This document shows, piece by piece, positions 45,614-54,775 of a DNA stretch of 64,000 nt (positions within the stretch are counted from its first letter, which is position 1; each line of letters starts with the position of its first letter). This stretch comes from SMWD01 sp002729875 (GTDB lineage: Bacteria > Pseudomonadota > Gammaproteobacteria > Steroidobacterales > GCA-2729495). The notes under the pieces were generated by a model that was given only the letters and a program-made list of their open reading frames with translations, had not been told where the DNA came from and did not search any database. Where the stretch lies: the NCBI GenBank assembly GCA_036010905.1, contig DASCMH010000016.1, positions 31,844 to 95,843 of the forward strand, written 5' to 3'. The position numbers were made by a program, and so were the translations under genes.

Positions 45614-45991
45614 TTATTCAACCAGCTTGGCGACTCCATCAACATACTCCCAGGCTCCTGTCTGTTTCCCGTCTTTATCCCAGTAGTCCCAAGGTCCATC
45701 TGGCAGGTTATTCTTGTAGTTGCCCCTTATCTTTAACACACCGTTTTCGTAAAACTCTTCCCAGAGTCCGGTCTTCTCTCCATTCTTGTAGGTCGCCCTC
45801 TCGCTAGTCCGCATGGCGTTGCCGATGGAAGTCTCTATGACTCCAGTAACCGGTTCACGAGTATCCCGATGATAAAGAAGACCATCGATGGTTAGATAAT
45901 CGGCCATATCCAATCTCTTGCTCTCCAGTGCTTGAACAAATGATTCCTGGTTCATTCCAGATTTCCATGTTGGGGCTGGGGCGTCGGCCAT
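45614..45991 (-). CDS. MORN-type repeat protein (YwqK-like), copy 2
   Basis: 125 residues from the Met at 45991 with a GAGGAGAG site 6 bp upstream; the frame is open for 34 more codons that are not conserved in copy 1. It differs from copy 1 mainly by a 4-residue deletion (PTWKSGMNQ) and a few substitutions, and the MORN-type core is intact, so both copies look functional. Confidence 0.75.
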   Translation of the reverse strand: MADAPAPTWKSGMNQESFVQALESKRLDMADYLTIDGLLYHRDTREPVTGVIETSIGNAMRTSERATYKNGEKTGLWEEFYENGVLKIRGNYKNNLPDGPWDYWDKDGKQTGAWEYVDGVAKLVE

Positions 45992-46093
45992 CTCTAAACT
46001 CTCCTCTGGCTTATTTAATTCATTCCTGTGTTCTTTGCTGTGCACTATGCGGCTGATCGTAAGTGGGAATACCGCGAGCATTATGGGGTGCAT

Positions 46094-46475
46094 GCAAGTT
46101 ATCAGCCTCAGAATGGCGCTTCATGGAAAAAGGATAGAAAATTCCATCCTGCAGGCGGTATCAATTCTACGCGAAATCAGGGGGGAAGACTAACGATGAT
46201 TCTGCCTGGCGGCGCCAATGTAATGGAAAAGGTCGATCTATCCGGGCATGCTATGTCATTGACGCGGCCAAGGGGTAGTTAATAAGCACAATCAACCCTG
46301 ACAATAAAATTAAAAATGATTAGTAATAATGAAAATTTATAGATGGTTACCCCAATATTATTGATATCCTTGGATAGGATACGGCAAGGCTTTCCTTAGC
46401 TCTGACCAAGGGGAATATTTTGACGGCTTTTTCCTTCATTAACAGAAAAAAGACTTTCAGAAAGGAATATATCCC
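46094..46475. other. intergenic region before molybdopterin gene
   Basis: 382 bp holding repeat copy E (46132-46172). The AT-rich stretch 46280-46370 may carry the promoter of the oxidoreductase gene. No gene is supported here. Confidence 0.5.
46132..46172 (-). repeat. dispersed hairpin-ended repeat, copy E
   Basis: Minus-strand reading gives CCGCCTGCAGGATGGAATTT and TCTATCC, matching the end of the 53923-54000 repeat. Shortest copy. Confidence 0.55.
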
Positions 46476-48563
46476 ATGAAGCTCCTGCCGGTTTCCTGTA
46501 ACAAGGACTGTGGTGCGGGCTGCCCCCTTTTGGCGCATGTTGACGACAGCGGAAAAATAATAAAGATTACCGATAATCCCCAAGGGCCACCTCGCAGTCA
46601 GGGCTGCATTAAAGGCTACAACATGCACAAAGCACTGCATGCCGAAGACCGTATCAAAACACCGCTAATCAGAACCGGCCAACGCGGCAGTGGTCAATTC
46701 CGCGAGGCATCCTGGAAAGAAGCCCTGGATATAACCGCAGGGATGCTTGAAAAGATTCGTGATACCTATGGCCCGACGTCGCTTTTAGGGATGGGTGGCG
46801 GAGGCGCCTGCCGGGGCGTCGTCCACAACACCTTGTTTCTTCCTCTGCGCTTTTTCGGCCTGTTTGGTGGATTTACGCTTCCATCGGGTAGTTACAGTAG
46901 TGCTGCCTCCAGTTTTGTAACCGCGCACACATTTGGCACCCGCAATGTAGGCCTGGATCCGGCGACACTTCTTAACGCCAATCTCATTATTCTTTGGGGG
47001 GCAAATATTTCGGTAACCCGCTTTGGCTGCGATTTGGAGAACTATCTGCAGGAACTCAAGGAAAGAGGGATACCAATCGTTGTTATCGATCCGCGAAAAT
47101 CCAGGACAGTCCGGAAACTTGCGACCCAGTGGATCCCAATTTATCCCGGTACGGATTCAGCCATGATGGCTGCCGTTTTACACGTGCTGCTGGAGGAACG
47201 CATGATTGATCGTGCCTTCCTGGAGCACTACACAAACGGCTTTGCCGAACTCGAATCGTACGTCTGCGGAGTTTTCGATGGTATCCCCAAAACGCCTGCA
47301 TGGGCCGCGGAAATATGTGGCACCCCGCAAGACACGATTCGTGATCTTGCTCTGAGATACGGCGCCGCCAAACCCACTGCCCTCATCCCGGGCCTTTCTA
47401 TTCAGCGAACCCTGGGGGGGGAGGAAGCATACCGGATGGCATTTGCGCTACAAGCTGCAACCGGCAATACCGGCATTCCCGGCGGATCATCGGGGGGCTC
47501 GGTATGGGGAACGATGCCCCGTCCCCGCATGCCCTTTCCATCCTTTCCCAGTACTTCATCACAGCCGTCAGTACCGGTTTGCAAATGGCCAGACGCCATT
47601 CTGGAAGGAACAGAGGGCGGGTACCCCACTGATATTAAAGCCATTTATTCGGTGGGCCAGAATTACCTGAACCAGGGCAGCGATATTAAAAAAAATATTA
47701 AGGCTTTTGAGAAGGTGGAATATGCCATTTGTCATGAAGTCATCATGACTCCGACGGCCCAATATTGTGATGTTATTTTGCCATCTACAACTTTTCTGGA
47801 GCGTGAAGACGTTATCTATAGCGCAGGCAATCATTTGTTCTATTCACAAAAAGTTGTCGAGCCCTTATACGAAAGCCGCAACGATTACGATATTTTCTGT
47901 GAACTCGCTCGGCGGCTCGGGTTTTATGACGAATTTTCCAAAAACCGCTCGGCCGACGAGTGGCTTGAATTCCTTTTAAAGGCCTCTGAAGTAGAAGATA
48001 TTGAGGCCTTTCGCTTGCGCGGGCTCTACCTTGGCCAGGATCAGAACCGGGTCGGACTGGCTGAATACATTAATCACCCTCAAGCCAATCCCCTGGATAC
48101 GCCGTCAGGCAAGATCGAACTCTCTGCCGCTGCAAGCAGTGTTGAGGGGACCCGCAACCACCCGGCCTGCAGAATCACAAAGCCGCCTCCAGGGTATCCC
48201 CTGCGTCTCATAACCCCTCACGCCTTTGCCAGAATTAACTCTACGGAGGCAAACCGTGCCTGGGTGCAAAGACTTGAACGTAAAGCTCTATGGATTCACC
48301 CGGATGATGCGCATAAACGCGGAACGGCAGATGGTGACATGGTCCGTATTTCAAGCCCTCAAGGTCGGATGCTTACAAAAGCTTACGTTACAGGGGGCAT
48401 CCATACCGGCGTCGTTTGCCTGCCCCAGGGAGAGTGGGTACGTTTTAATGAAAGCGGTGATGAGATTGGCGGCTCGCCCAACATCCTGACATCAACCACT
48501 CCTACCCTTCCCAGCCAGGGAGCACGAACCCACTCAGTTTTTGTGGAAGTCACGCGAGCTTAA
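46476..48563 (+). CDS. DMSO-reductase-family molybdopterin oxidoreductase
   Basis: 695 residues. N-terminal [4Fe-4S] ligands Cys8, Cys12, Cys16 and Cys44, then molybdopterin-binding domains (LLGMGGGGACRGV, WGANISVTRFGCDLENY, VIDPRKSRT, and a C-terminal dinucleotide-binding domain from about 570). No Tat signal, so cytoplasmic. No [4Fe-4S] electron-transfer subunit or membrane anchor is nearby, which is unusual for respiratory members. The substrate could be an aromatic hydroxylation/transhydroxylation type or S/N-oxide; it is not decidable here. Its stop overlaps an SDR remnant. Confidence 0.88.
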   Translation: MKLLPVSCNKDCGAGCPLLAHVDDSGKIIKITDNPQGPPRSQGCIKGYNMHKALHAEDRIKTPLIRTGQRGSGQFREASWKEALDITAGMLEKIRDTYGPTSLLGMGGGGACRGVVHNTLFLPLRFFGLFGGFTLPSGSYSSAASSFVTAHTFGTRNVGLDPATLLNANLIILWGANISVTRFGCDLENYLQELKERGIPIVVIDPRKSRTVRKLATQWIPIYPGTDSAMMAAVLHVLLEERMIDRAFLEHYTNGFAELESYVCGVFDGIPKTPAWAAEICGTPQDTIRDLALRYGAAKPTALIPGLSIQRTLGGEEAYRMAFALQAATGNTGIPGGSSGGSVWGTMPRPRMPFPSFPSTSSQPSVPVCKWPDAILEGTEGGYPTDIKAIYSVGQNYLNQGSDIKKNIKAFEKVEYAICHEVIMTPTAQYCDVILPSTTFLEREDVIYSAGNHLFYSQKVVEPLYESRNDYDIFCELARRLGFYDEFSKNRSADEWLEFLLKASEVEDIEAFRLRGLYLGQDQNRVGLAEYINHPQANPLDTPSGKIELSAAASSVEGTRNHPACRITKPPPGYPLRLITPHAFARINSTEANRAWVQRLERKALWIHPDDAHKRGTADGDMVRISSPQGRMLTKAYVTGGIHTGVVCLPQGEWVRFNESGDEIGGSPNILTSTTPTLPSQGARTHSVFVEVTRA

Positions 48564-48733
48564 TGATGAATGTTGTTCCGCCTGCGACGATTGCAGAAAA
48601 TCTGACCTTAGCAACCGTTCTGATCACCGGTTCGGAGGGCATGGTCGGGTTAGAACAGGTGTCTTACGGTGTGTCGAAGTATAGTGTACGCTATATTATC
48701 AAGACGCTGACGGGCGATTTACGCTATCTTTAG
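48563..48733 (+). pseudogene. SDR fragment (YxxxK region)
   Basis: 56-codon frame whose ATG overlaps the oxidoreductase stop (TAATG). It reads ...ATVLITGSEGMVGLEQVSYG followed by VSKYSVRYIIKTLTGDLR, the strand-5/YxxxK/helix part of a short-chain dehydrogenase. Cofactor domain and C-terminus are missing. It looks like the residue of a larger gene that once followed the oxidoreductase, possibly in the same operon. Confidence 0.55.
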
Positions 48734-48875
48734 TGAACCAACGACAGGCTATAGAAGAAACGATATGCAGGTTGGATAATTCGCAAAACGGGGAGATTAC
48801 CTAGCACTGTTTAACCGACGCGAACTCACACTGGGCCCGGGCGCGACCAAACAGCTTTAATACAAGAATAAGAAA

Positions 48876-48915
48876 CTAAAAAAAGAGAACCTAAAAAAAG
48901 AGAACCTAAAAAAAA
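48876..48915 (+). repeat. 15-bp A-rich tandem repeat
   Basis: CTAAAAAAAGAGAAC occurs about 2.6 times, 60 bp before the MFS start. A slippage-prone tract in the leader of the transporter gene. Confidence 0.85.
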
Positions 48916-48978
48916 CCGTTCAGATTAACCCGGAGATGCAGAAATGATCGTTACGTCTCACGCCGGACGGCCACGCTG

Positions 48979-50304
48979 ATGGCCGCCACGAATTCCTTTA
49001 AGCCCGATCCGTCAGGATTGAAATTTCTTGGTTTCTGGCTTACGCCGGGGCTCAACCGAGGCAATGTCGGGGCAGTATTTTTTGCTTCCTTTACGACGGT
49101 CGCCATGATTGTCTACCTGAGCCTGATCCAGCCTTACATCCTGACGGAGATCGTGGGTATCCCGCAGGATCGACAGGGAATGGTCACGGGCTATCTTGCC
49201 CTCATGCAGGAAATCATTGTGATTGCACTGGTGGGCTTCATGGGCGCCTGGTCGGACCGGGTTGGTCGACGCAGAATTTACGTACTGGGTCTTTGTGCCC
49301 TGGCCGTGGGTTACCTGGTCTACCCCATGGCAGGTTCCGAACTGGGCTTATTTATCTACCGCATTCCGCTTATTGTGGGGGTTGCCATGGCTCCGGTCAT
49401 GCTGAATACCACCCTTCAGGACGCACCCCAGGAAGTATCCCGCGGAAAATGGCTTGGCATAAATAACTTCATTCAGGGTAGCGGTATTCTGCTGCTGGCT
49501 ACTTTGTTGCTGACCCGAGCACCGCAATGGTATACCGGCCTCGGGTTCGACGGCATCACGGCTGGCCGCCTGGCGATGTGGAGCGCGGCCCTGATTTGTC
49601 TGATCGCAGCTGTGGTTATGCGCGTGGGGCTGCCGGTGAGTACCGGCGCACAACAACAAAAAGATAACGTCCTGCGTCAATTCCTCCGTGGCGCGAAAGC
49701 CGCGTTACAGAACCCACGCCTGGCCCTGGGGTTCGGAGCAGCCTTTATCGGTCGTGGCGACCTGGTTGTAGTGGGGTTGTTTTTCTCCCTGTGGGTTACC
49801 CAGTATGGCGTAGATCAGGGATTGAGTACCGCGGATAGCGTGGCCAAGGCGGGAATGCTCTTTGGCATCATTCAATTATCCGCGCTGCTCTGGGCGCTTT
49901 TCATGGGTATCGTCATGGACCGGGTGAATCGGGTCACCGGCGTCATCATTGCTTTCACGTTCGCCGCGGCAGGATACGGACTTATGGGCCAGGTGCAGGA
50001 TCCGTTTGGCTCCGCGTTGATTCCGATTGCCGTTCTGCTGGGAATCGGGGAAGCCAGCGTCATCGTCTCAGCGGGCGCCCTGGTGGGGCAGGAGGCCAAG
50101 GCCAGTATGCGAGGAGCCATTATCGGCGCACGGGATGTTGTGGGCGGCGCAGGCATCATGTTTGCAGGCTTTCTTGGTGGTGTGGTATTCGATGCTATTG
50201 GCCGCACGGCGCCCTTCACCATGATGGGAATACTCAACGCGACTGTGCTGATGCTAGCCTTGGTGGTGCGATTCCGCGCCGCTGCCCCGTCGGTGGACCA
50301 GTAA
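48979..50304 (+). CDS. MFS transporter (paralogue)
   Basis: 441 residues, about 12 helices, signature GAWSDRVGRRRIYV between helices 2 and 3, and RGDLVVVGLFF in the second half. Whole-length homologue of the transporter at 18592-19896; both lie near a TonB receptor, here the one at 50385-53621. It may import or export the substrate that the receptor brings in. Translation start at 48979 is supported by length and by the conserved first helix. Confidence 0.88.
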   Translation: MAATNSFKPDPSGLKFLGFWLTPGLNRGNVGAVFFASFTTVAMIVYLSLIQPYILTEIVGIPQDRQGMVTGYLALMQEIIVIALVGFMGAWSDRVGRRRIYVLGLCALAVGYLVYPMAGSELGLFIYRIPLIVGVAMAPVMLNTTLQDAPQEVSRGKWLGINNFIQGSGILLLATLLLTRAPQWYTGLGFDGITAGRLAMWSAALICLIAAVVMRVGLPVSTGAQQQKDNVLRQFLRGAKAALQNPRLALGFGAAFIGRGDLVVVGLFFSLWVTQYGVDQGLSTADSVAKAGMLFGIIQLSALLWALFMGIVMDRVNRVTGVIIAFTFAAAGYGLMGQVQDPFGSALIPIAVLLGIGEASVIVSAGALVGQEAKASMRGAIIGARDVVGGAGIMFAGFLGGVVFDAIGRTAPFTMMGILNATVLMLALVVRFRAAAPSVDQ

Positions 50305-50384
50305 CACCTGACCGGATAGTACTGCGCTAAAGCAAGAACAACCGGGCTGGCCAAAAAGAAGAAAGATGCGCTGGTCGAACCGGA

Positions 50385-53300
50385 TCAGAAGTTGAACATC
50401 AAGCGGGCGCCAAAGGTGCGCGGCGGCGTCAAAGGACCAAAGAAATGCGACCGAACGAGACCCGCTGAGAAACCCATGTCACTGATGCGTTCCCCGAAAT
50501 CCGGACCACTGCCGCCGCCCCTGATCGTGTCATCATCGAACAGGTTGTTGACGAAAAACGTAACGCTCATGGACTCGCCAACCAGGCCCAGCCGGGCATC
50601 GACCTGCCAGAACTCATCAAACTTCGCGAAATTGTCCGGGTCAACAAAGCGCTGATCCTGGTAGATTACGTCGAACTCCGTAAACCATTCGAGTCCTCCC
50701 GAACCGAGCGGCCGCATCAGGTTCAATCGCCCTACGAATGCGTGTTCCGGCGTCCGCTCGAGCTGGTTACCGCTCAAATCAAGGGCACACTTCGGCGCAA
50801 AGGCAGGATTGTCGAGATCCGAATTCGGGTTCGCCGTACCGGTGGCCACCGTGTTGTCGTTATCATCCTTCCAGACGATGGGGCAAACTTGATCCCGCGC
50901 CGCGCGGACGAATGTCGTCGTCTCATCAATAAAGTCGGTGTATTGAGTATCGAGGTAGGTATAAGCACCGCTAAGCTGTAGTCCCTCGACAAATGACGGT
51001 TGCCAGACCAACTCGATCTCGAGGCCCCAGACTTCAGCGGACGATGCGTTAATTACGCGTGGGTTCGAACGAAACCCGCCGACCCCGTCAGGAACGAGAA
51101 TCTGCGTTCCGACCTGCTTATCGGTGTAATCCAGGAGGAACGCCGCCCCATTAACCTGCAGATAGCCGGCAGCCTCCCAGGCGGTTTTCATGCCGATTTC
51201 ATAGGTGTCCATCTCTTCCGCATCAAAGCGCTCTTCGGCAATTGTCGACGCAGCGCCACCCGTCGAAAGCTGGTTGATGCCGGCCGGCTTGGTGGCCTTG
51301 GCCCAGAAAAAATACACCAACGAGTCATCTGTCGGTGTCCATTCCATCGTGACCTTCGGCACGTGATACTGCGAGTTCTGGGTGCCGCTTATGGTACCCA
51401 CCGGGCAACCGCCCGCATCCACGCCGGCCGGGTGCAGATTGCCGAATGGCTTGATGGCGTTCGCCTCATCGATCGGGTCTCCATAACTATCCAACGGAAA
51501 ACCCGGCAGGGTGACGCCACTGGACTTCACGCAGGTGACGTTGGTTGCCCCGACGGAGTGCGGCTGATAAAAGGCCTGCAGAGCCGGGTCCAGGTCATCG
51601 ATCAGTATCGGCCCGGTGCTGCGATCATAATATTCCGACGGGCAGGTCACGAGTAGATCCGGATTCGCGGCCGCATCAATCAATGGAATATCGGCGGGAC
51701 CGAATCCGCCGCCAATTGCAAATGCGAAAATCGTACACCCGACGGTATTAGGCTTGGTCAGATCGAACTGCTCATCGACATAGCGGTCTTCAACCGTGAG
51801 TTTCCAGTGCTCGGAAAGACTCCACTCGAAACTGATATAGGCCGAAAAATGATCCGTCTCGGCGATCCAGCCTGGATCTGTAGTGCGTGGCCCCAGTTGT
51901 CGCCAGTAATCAACTGCACTGTTAACGGTTTGACGTCCGAGCAGATTGTCCGACGTTCCATCGCACAGGCCTGTGATATCCGTCTGTAGCTGACCAACCG
52001 CCTTACCGGTCGTGAAGCAGTCGATGATAAAACCTTGATCGGTTCTGTCGCGTTCCTCGTTCCAATACAGGCCGCCGAGCGTGAATTGAACCGGTCCGTC
52101 TAAATTCGACGAGAAACGAAATTCCTGGCTGAACTGCTCAATGTCGGTCGTCGCGAACGCGCCGTGCTGCTGGGTCAGAATGTCCGGACGGCCGATCGCC
52201 TGGTAGTCCTGATCCTGATGAACCGTACCCTGATGGTCCGTGTATCCTGTATTCGATGTGAAACTGCCGAAATCGAAGTCCCAAGTCGCGAGCAAAGAGG
52301 CTCTGAACAATTCGGTTTCTGTGCCCTCATAGTCAGTGCCGGTCGCCGGATCTTCGGTATGAGTTATGGCTTTTCCGTTGGCGCCGCCGAAACCGGCCGG
52401 ATCACAGAATCCCGGCACCAGCGGATCCGAACCGTCGCTCAACGCCTGTTTCCACAGCACATTGTTATCCGCGAAGCCTTCTTCCCAGTCCTGTTTTTGC
52501 ACGTGGGCCGGCATCGTCGGATAGTTCGGATATAACTCTTTCAGTGCAAGCTGTCGCTCATCGACGGTCATATTGTTGCGCATCTCGGGCGGCAGTGCGT
52601 CGAAACAATACAGCCCGTGATCGGGCATATTGGAGTTTAATCTGCTGTACCCGCCCGCCAAGGCCAGGTTGGACTCGATGACGACACAATCAGGATCCGG
52701 ATTTGCCGGATCCTGCACGCAGCTCGCACCACTATTCCTGTCCGTTCCAAACAGGAATCCGTCGGCGTTTCGTTGGCTCAAACGGGTAAACGTCTCCACC
52801 GGATACGCAAGCGGAGTCAATTGCGGAATTCGGACCGTCGCCTGCGGATCGTAATTATCTTCACTGTATTCAATCCGTGCCTTGAATTTCAGGGAATTGG
52901 TCGGTGTGAACACGCCTGTAAGTGATCCGCCAAATCCGTCGCCGCCACCGACCTTGTTACCCGATACGCTGTTCGTAAAGTAACCGCCGTCTTCGTAGTA
53001 CACACCGTTTGCACGCAAGCCAAACACGTCACCAAGAATCGGGCCGCCGACTGCGGCGTTCACCTCATAAAACCCGTTATCCGACGCGTTCACGCCGATG
53101 TTGCCCTCGAACTCGTCACCCGGCTCTTTGGTGATATAACTGATCGCGCCGGCAAAGGCAGCGCGGCCATACAGGGCGCTCTGTGAACCCTTGATCACCT
53201 CGATACGTTCAACGTCGTTCAGTAAGCGCTGATTCGCCAACAAACCGGAGCCGGCCTCGCTGAAGTTTTCCGACGTCACGTCAATCCCATCGACGAGGAA

Positions 53301-53621
53301 GGCGACATTGGCGCGACCACGGGTCGCGGACAGCCCGCGGATATTGACGCGTGTATCATTCGGGTTGTAACCGGAATCGAACGATACGCTTGGCGTCAGC
53401 TTGGCAACATCGGTGAGGTTCCTTATGCCAATGCGCTGGATTTCTTCCGCCGTTATTGCTCTGACCGCAATCGGCACGTCCTGAAGGCTCTCCGTCCGCC
53501 TGCGAGTCGTTACGACAACTTCTTCAAGCTGAGCCCAACCTGCAGCCGGCATGAGTAACATCGGCGGCACACCCAGCAGGCAAACTGCGGACAAAGCGGT
53601 CACGGTGTTGCGATATCGCAT
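50385..53621 (-). CDS. TonB-dependent outer-membrane receptor, large
   Basis: 1078 residues from the Met at 53621, preceded by GGGGGA at 7 bp; the 11 further codons upstream are not needed. Signal peptide (ending AGWA-QLEE), TonB box LEEVVVTTRRRTESLQDVP, plug with RIEVIKGSQSALYGRAAFAGAIS, and an unusually long barrel with Cys-containing loops (CVQDPANPDPDC, DCFTTGK, CDGTSDN). Barrel end FGARLMFNF. Convergent with the MFS gene. Long loops suggest a large ligand. Confidence 0.92.
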   Translation of the reverse strand: MRYRNTVTALSAVCLLGVPPMLLMPAAGWAQLEEVVVTTRRRTESLQDVPIAVRAITAEEIQRIGIRNLTDVAKLTPSVSFDSGYNPNDTRVNIRGLSATRGRANVAFLVDGIDVTSENFSEAGSGLLANQRLLNDVERIEVIKGSQSALYGRAAFAGAISYITKEPGDEFEGNIGVNASDNGFYEVNAAVGGPILGDVFGLRANGVYYEDGGYFTNSVSGNKVGGGDGFGGSLTGVFTPTNSLKFKARIEYSEDNYDPQATVRIPQLTPLAYPVETFTRLSQRNADGFLFGTDRNSGASCVQDPANPDPDCVVIESNLALAGGYSRLNSNMPDHGLYCFDALPPEMRNNMTVDERQLALKELYPNYPTMPAHVQKQDWEEGFADNNVLWKQALSDGSDPLVPGFCDPAGFGGANGKAITHTEDPATGTDYEGTETELFRASLLATWDFDFGSFTSNTGYTDHQGTVHQDQDYQAIGRPDILTQQHGAFATTDIEQFSQEFRFSSNLDGPVQFTLGGLYWNEERDRTDQGFIIDCFTTGKAVGQLQTDITGLCDGTSDNLLGRQTVNSAVDYWRQLGPRTTDPGWIAETDHFSAYISFEWSLSEHWKLTVEDRYVDEQFDLTKPNTVGCTIFAFAIGGGFGPADIPLIDAAANPDLLVTCPSEYYDRSTGPILIDDLDPALQAFYQPHSVGATNVTCVKSSGVTLPGFPLDSYGDPIDEANAIKPFGNLHPAGVDAGGCPVGTISGTQNSQYHVPKVTMEWTPTDDSLVYFFWAKATKPAGINQLSTGGAASTIAEERFDAEEMDTYEIGMKTAWEAAGYLQVNGAAFLLDYTDKQVGTQILVPDGVGGFRSNPRVINASSAEVWGLEIELVWQPSFVEGLQLSGAYTYLDTQYTDFIDETTTFVRAARDQVCPIVWKDDNDNTVATGTANPNSDLDNPAFAPKCALDLSGNQLERTPEHAFVGRLNLMRPLGSGGLEWFTEFDVIYQDQRFVDPDNFAKFDEFWQVDARLGLVGESMSVTFFVNNLFDDDTIRGGGSGPDFGERISDMGFSAGLVRSHFFGPLTPPRTFGARLMFNF

Positions 53622-54070
53622 GATTTTCCCCCAATCGAGGCAGTATTCCGACATCCCGCGTCATTGGAAAAGCGGGTGTGGCATTCGGATCGCGACTCGA
53701 CAAACTATAGTCACGCCAAGCTTGAATCAGGATCACCCAATACTGAGCATTGCATTATAGCATCGGTCAACCCGGCATAGAAAGCATGGAATGTCCTCTC
53801 GTGCCGCCGAAGGCGCCAACAGCGTAGCCCGAGGATTAACGTGAATTGAGTTCGCGAAGAGTCTGCGCCGATCACCCTTGATAACCGGCCGGTAAAGCGA
53901 CGATGCGAGGCCGGCTGGCCGCGACTGTGACGGATCATGGATAATATTCACCAATTCCACGGCAATCCGGCTCGCCCTGCAGGATAGAATTGCCTATCCT
54001 TTGACAACCTTGAGAATAGCCAACGGGCAAACCACAACATTGTCGGCCAATATTGATGAACGAGGTTGAA
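53622..54070. other. divergent intergenic region with repeat A
   Basis: 449 bp between the TonB receptor and the NTF2-like gene. It contains repeat copy A and probably both promoters. No gene supported. Confidence 0.5.
53923..54000 (+). repeat. dispersed hairpin-ended repeat, copy A
   Basis: About 78 bp: ACTGTGACGGATCATGGATA, then ATATTCACCA, GGCAATCCGGCTCGCCCTGC and a terminal palindrome GGATAGAATTGCCTATCC (53982-53999). Same sequence with about a dozen differences at 55637-55714. Confidence 0.85.
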
Positions 54071-54760
54071 ATGACAACACACACGACAAAGAGTCAAAAT
54101 GATGCGTCCAGCTCCGATGCTGTCACCCCTGATACTGTTGACGAAGAACAACTGCTGCAACCCGATCGCCGTGAAGCGCTGGGACTGCTGTTAGCTCTTG
54201 GCGGGCTCGGCGGTTTCATGGGTAAAGCGGAGGCCGGCGGACACCTCGGACCACCACCGGTCGATATTCCAAGCTCTGCACCAGATGAAGTGTTCAATGC
54301 CATTAATGATGTACTGAATACTACTCGTGACATCTGGAACAGTCAGGATTTTAGCCGGCTAAAAGAAGTCTGGGATGCCGATGATCCGGAACCGTGGTAT
54401 GTGCCTGAGGAAATCGAGCAACCGTTTTTCTCCTGGCCGCAGCTGGAGAAATACTGGAACCCGGGCCGCAAGGCACTTAAAGGTTTTCGTTGGGACTATT
54501 CCAACCTGCGTGTGAAATTGCTGGATGACGATCTGGCCATTGCCATCTTCGATCATTTTTTTGAGATACAGTTAATTTTTGGCCCACAGGAACCCACCGC
54601 CGGCAAAGATCGGGTGCTGACCTTATTCCGAAAAAAACCTGAAGGCTGGCGGCATATTCTTTATGCACAGTGCCCGCTGGGACCTGAGAATTACGTGCGC
54701 ATGCTCCGCAAATCTCTGGTCCGCCCGGACTTCGAGGAATTCCGCGACAACCTTAAATAA
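54071..54760 (+). CDS. Tat-type secreted NTF2/SnoaL-like protein
   Basis: 229 residues from the ATG at 54071, with GAGG 5 bp upstream; an in-frame start 6 codons earlier lacks it. An acidic N-terminus precedes DRREALGLLLALGGLGGFMG, similar to a twin-arginine signal. The mature part (VFNAINDVLNTTRDIWNSQDF, then WYVPEEIEQPFFSWPQLEKYW) resembles SnoaL/NTF2-like folds. Function not known. It is 15 bp from the SURF1 gene on the same strand. Confidence 0.6.
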   Translation: MTTHTTKSQNDASSSDAVTPDTVDEEQLLQPDRREALGLLLALGGLGGFMGKAEAGGHLGPPPVDIPSSAPDEVFNAINDVLNTTRDIWNSQDFSRLKEVWDADDPEPWYVPEEIEQPFFSWPQLEKYWNPGRKALKGFRWDYSNLRVKLLDDDLAIAIFDHFFEIQLIFGPQEPTAGKDRVLTLFRKKPEGWRHILYAQCPLGPENYVRMLRKSLVRPDFEEFRDNLK

Positions 54761-54775
54761 CGTGAATATGGTTTA

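Larger units (their letters stand above)
45004..46085 (-). repeat. tandem duplication of gene plus upstream flank
   Basis: Two units of about 480 bp (45004-45480 and 45610-46085) align with an offset of roughly 605 bp. Similarity extends past the coding region into the upstream flank (TTTGCTGTGC, GATCGTAAGT), so the promoter area was copied too. The spacer 45480-45610 has no counterpart. Confidence 0.8.

Noticed and set aside
45308..45736. 142-codon plus-strand frame across the MORN-type duplication
   Set aside because: Antisense to two supported genes; its repeated FFAVxYAxDRK words arise from the duplicated flank.
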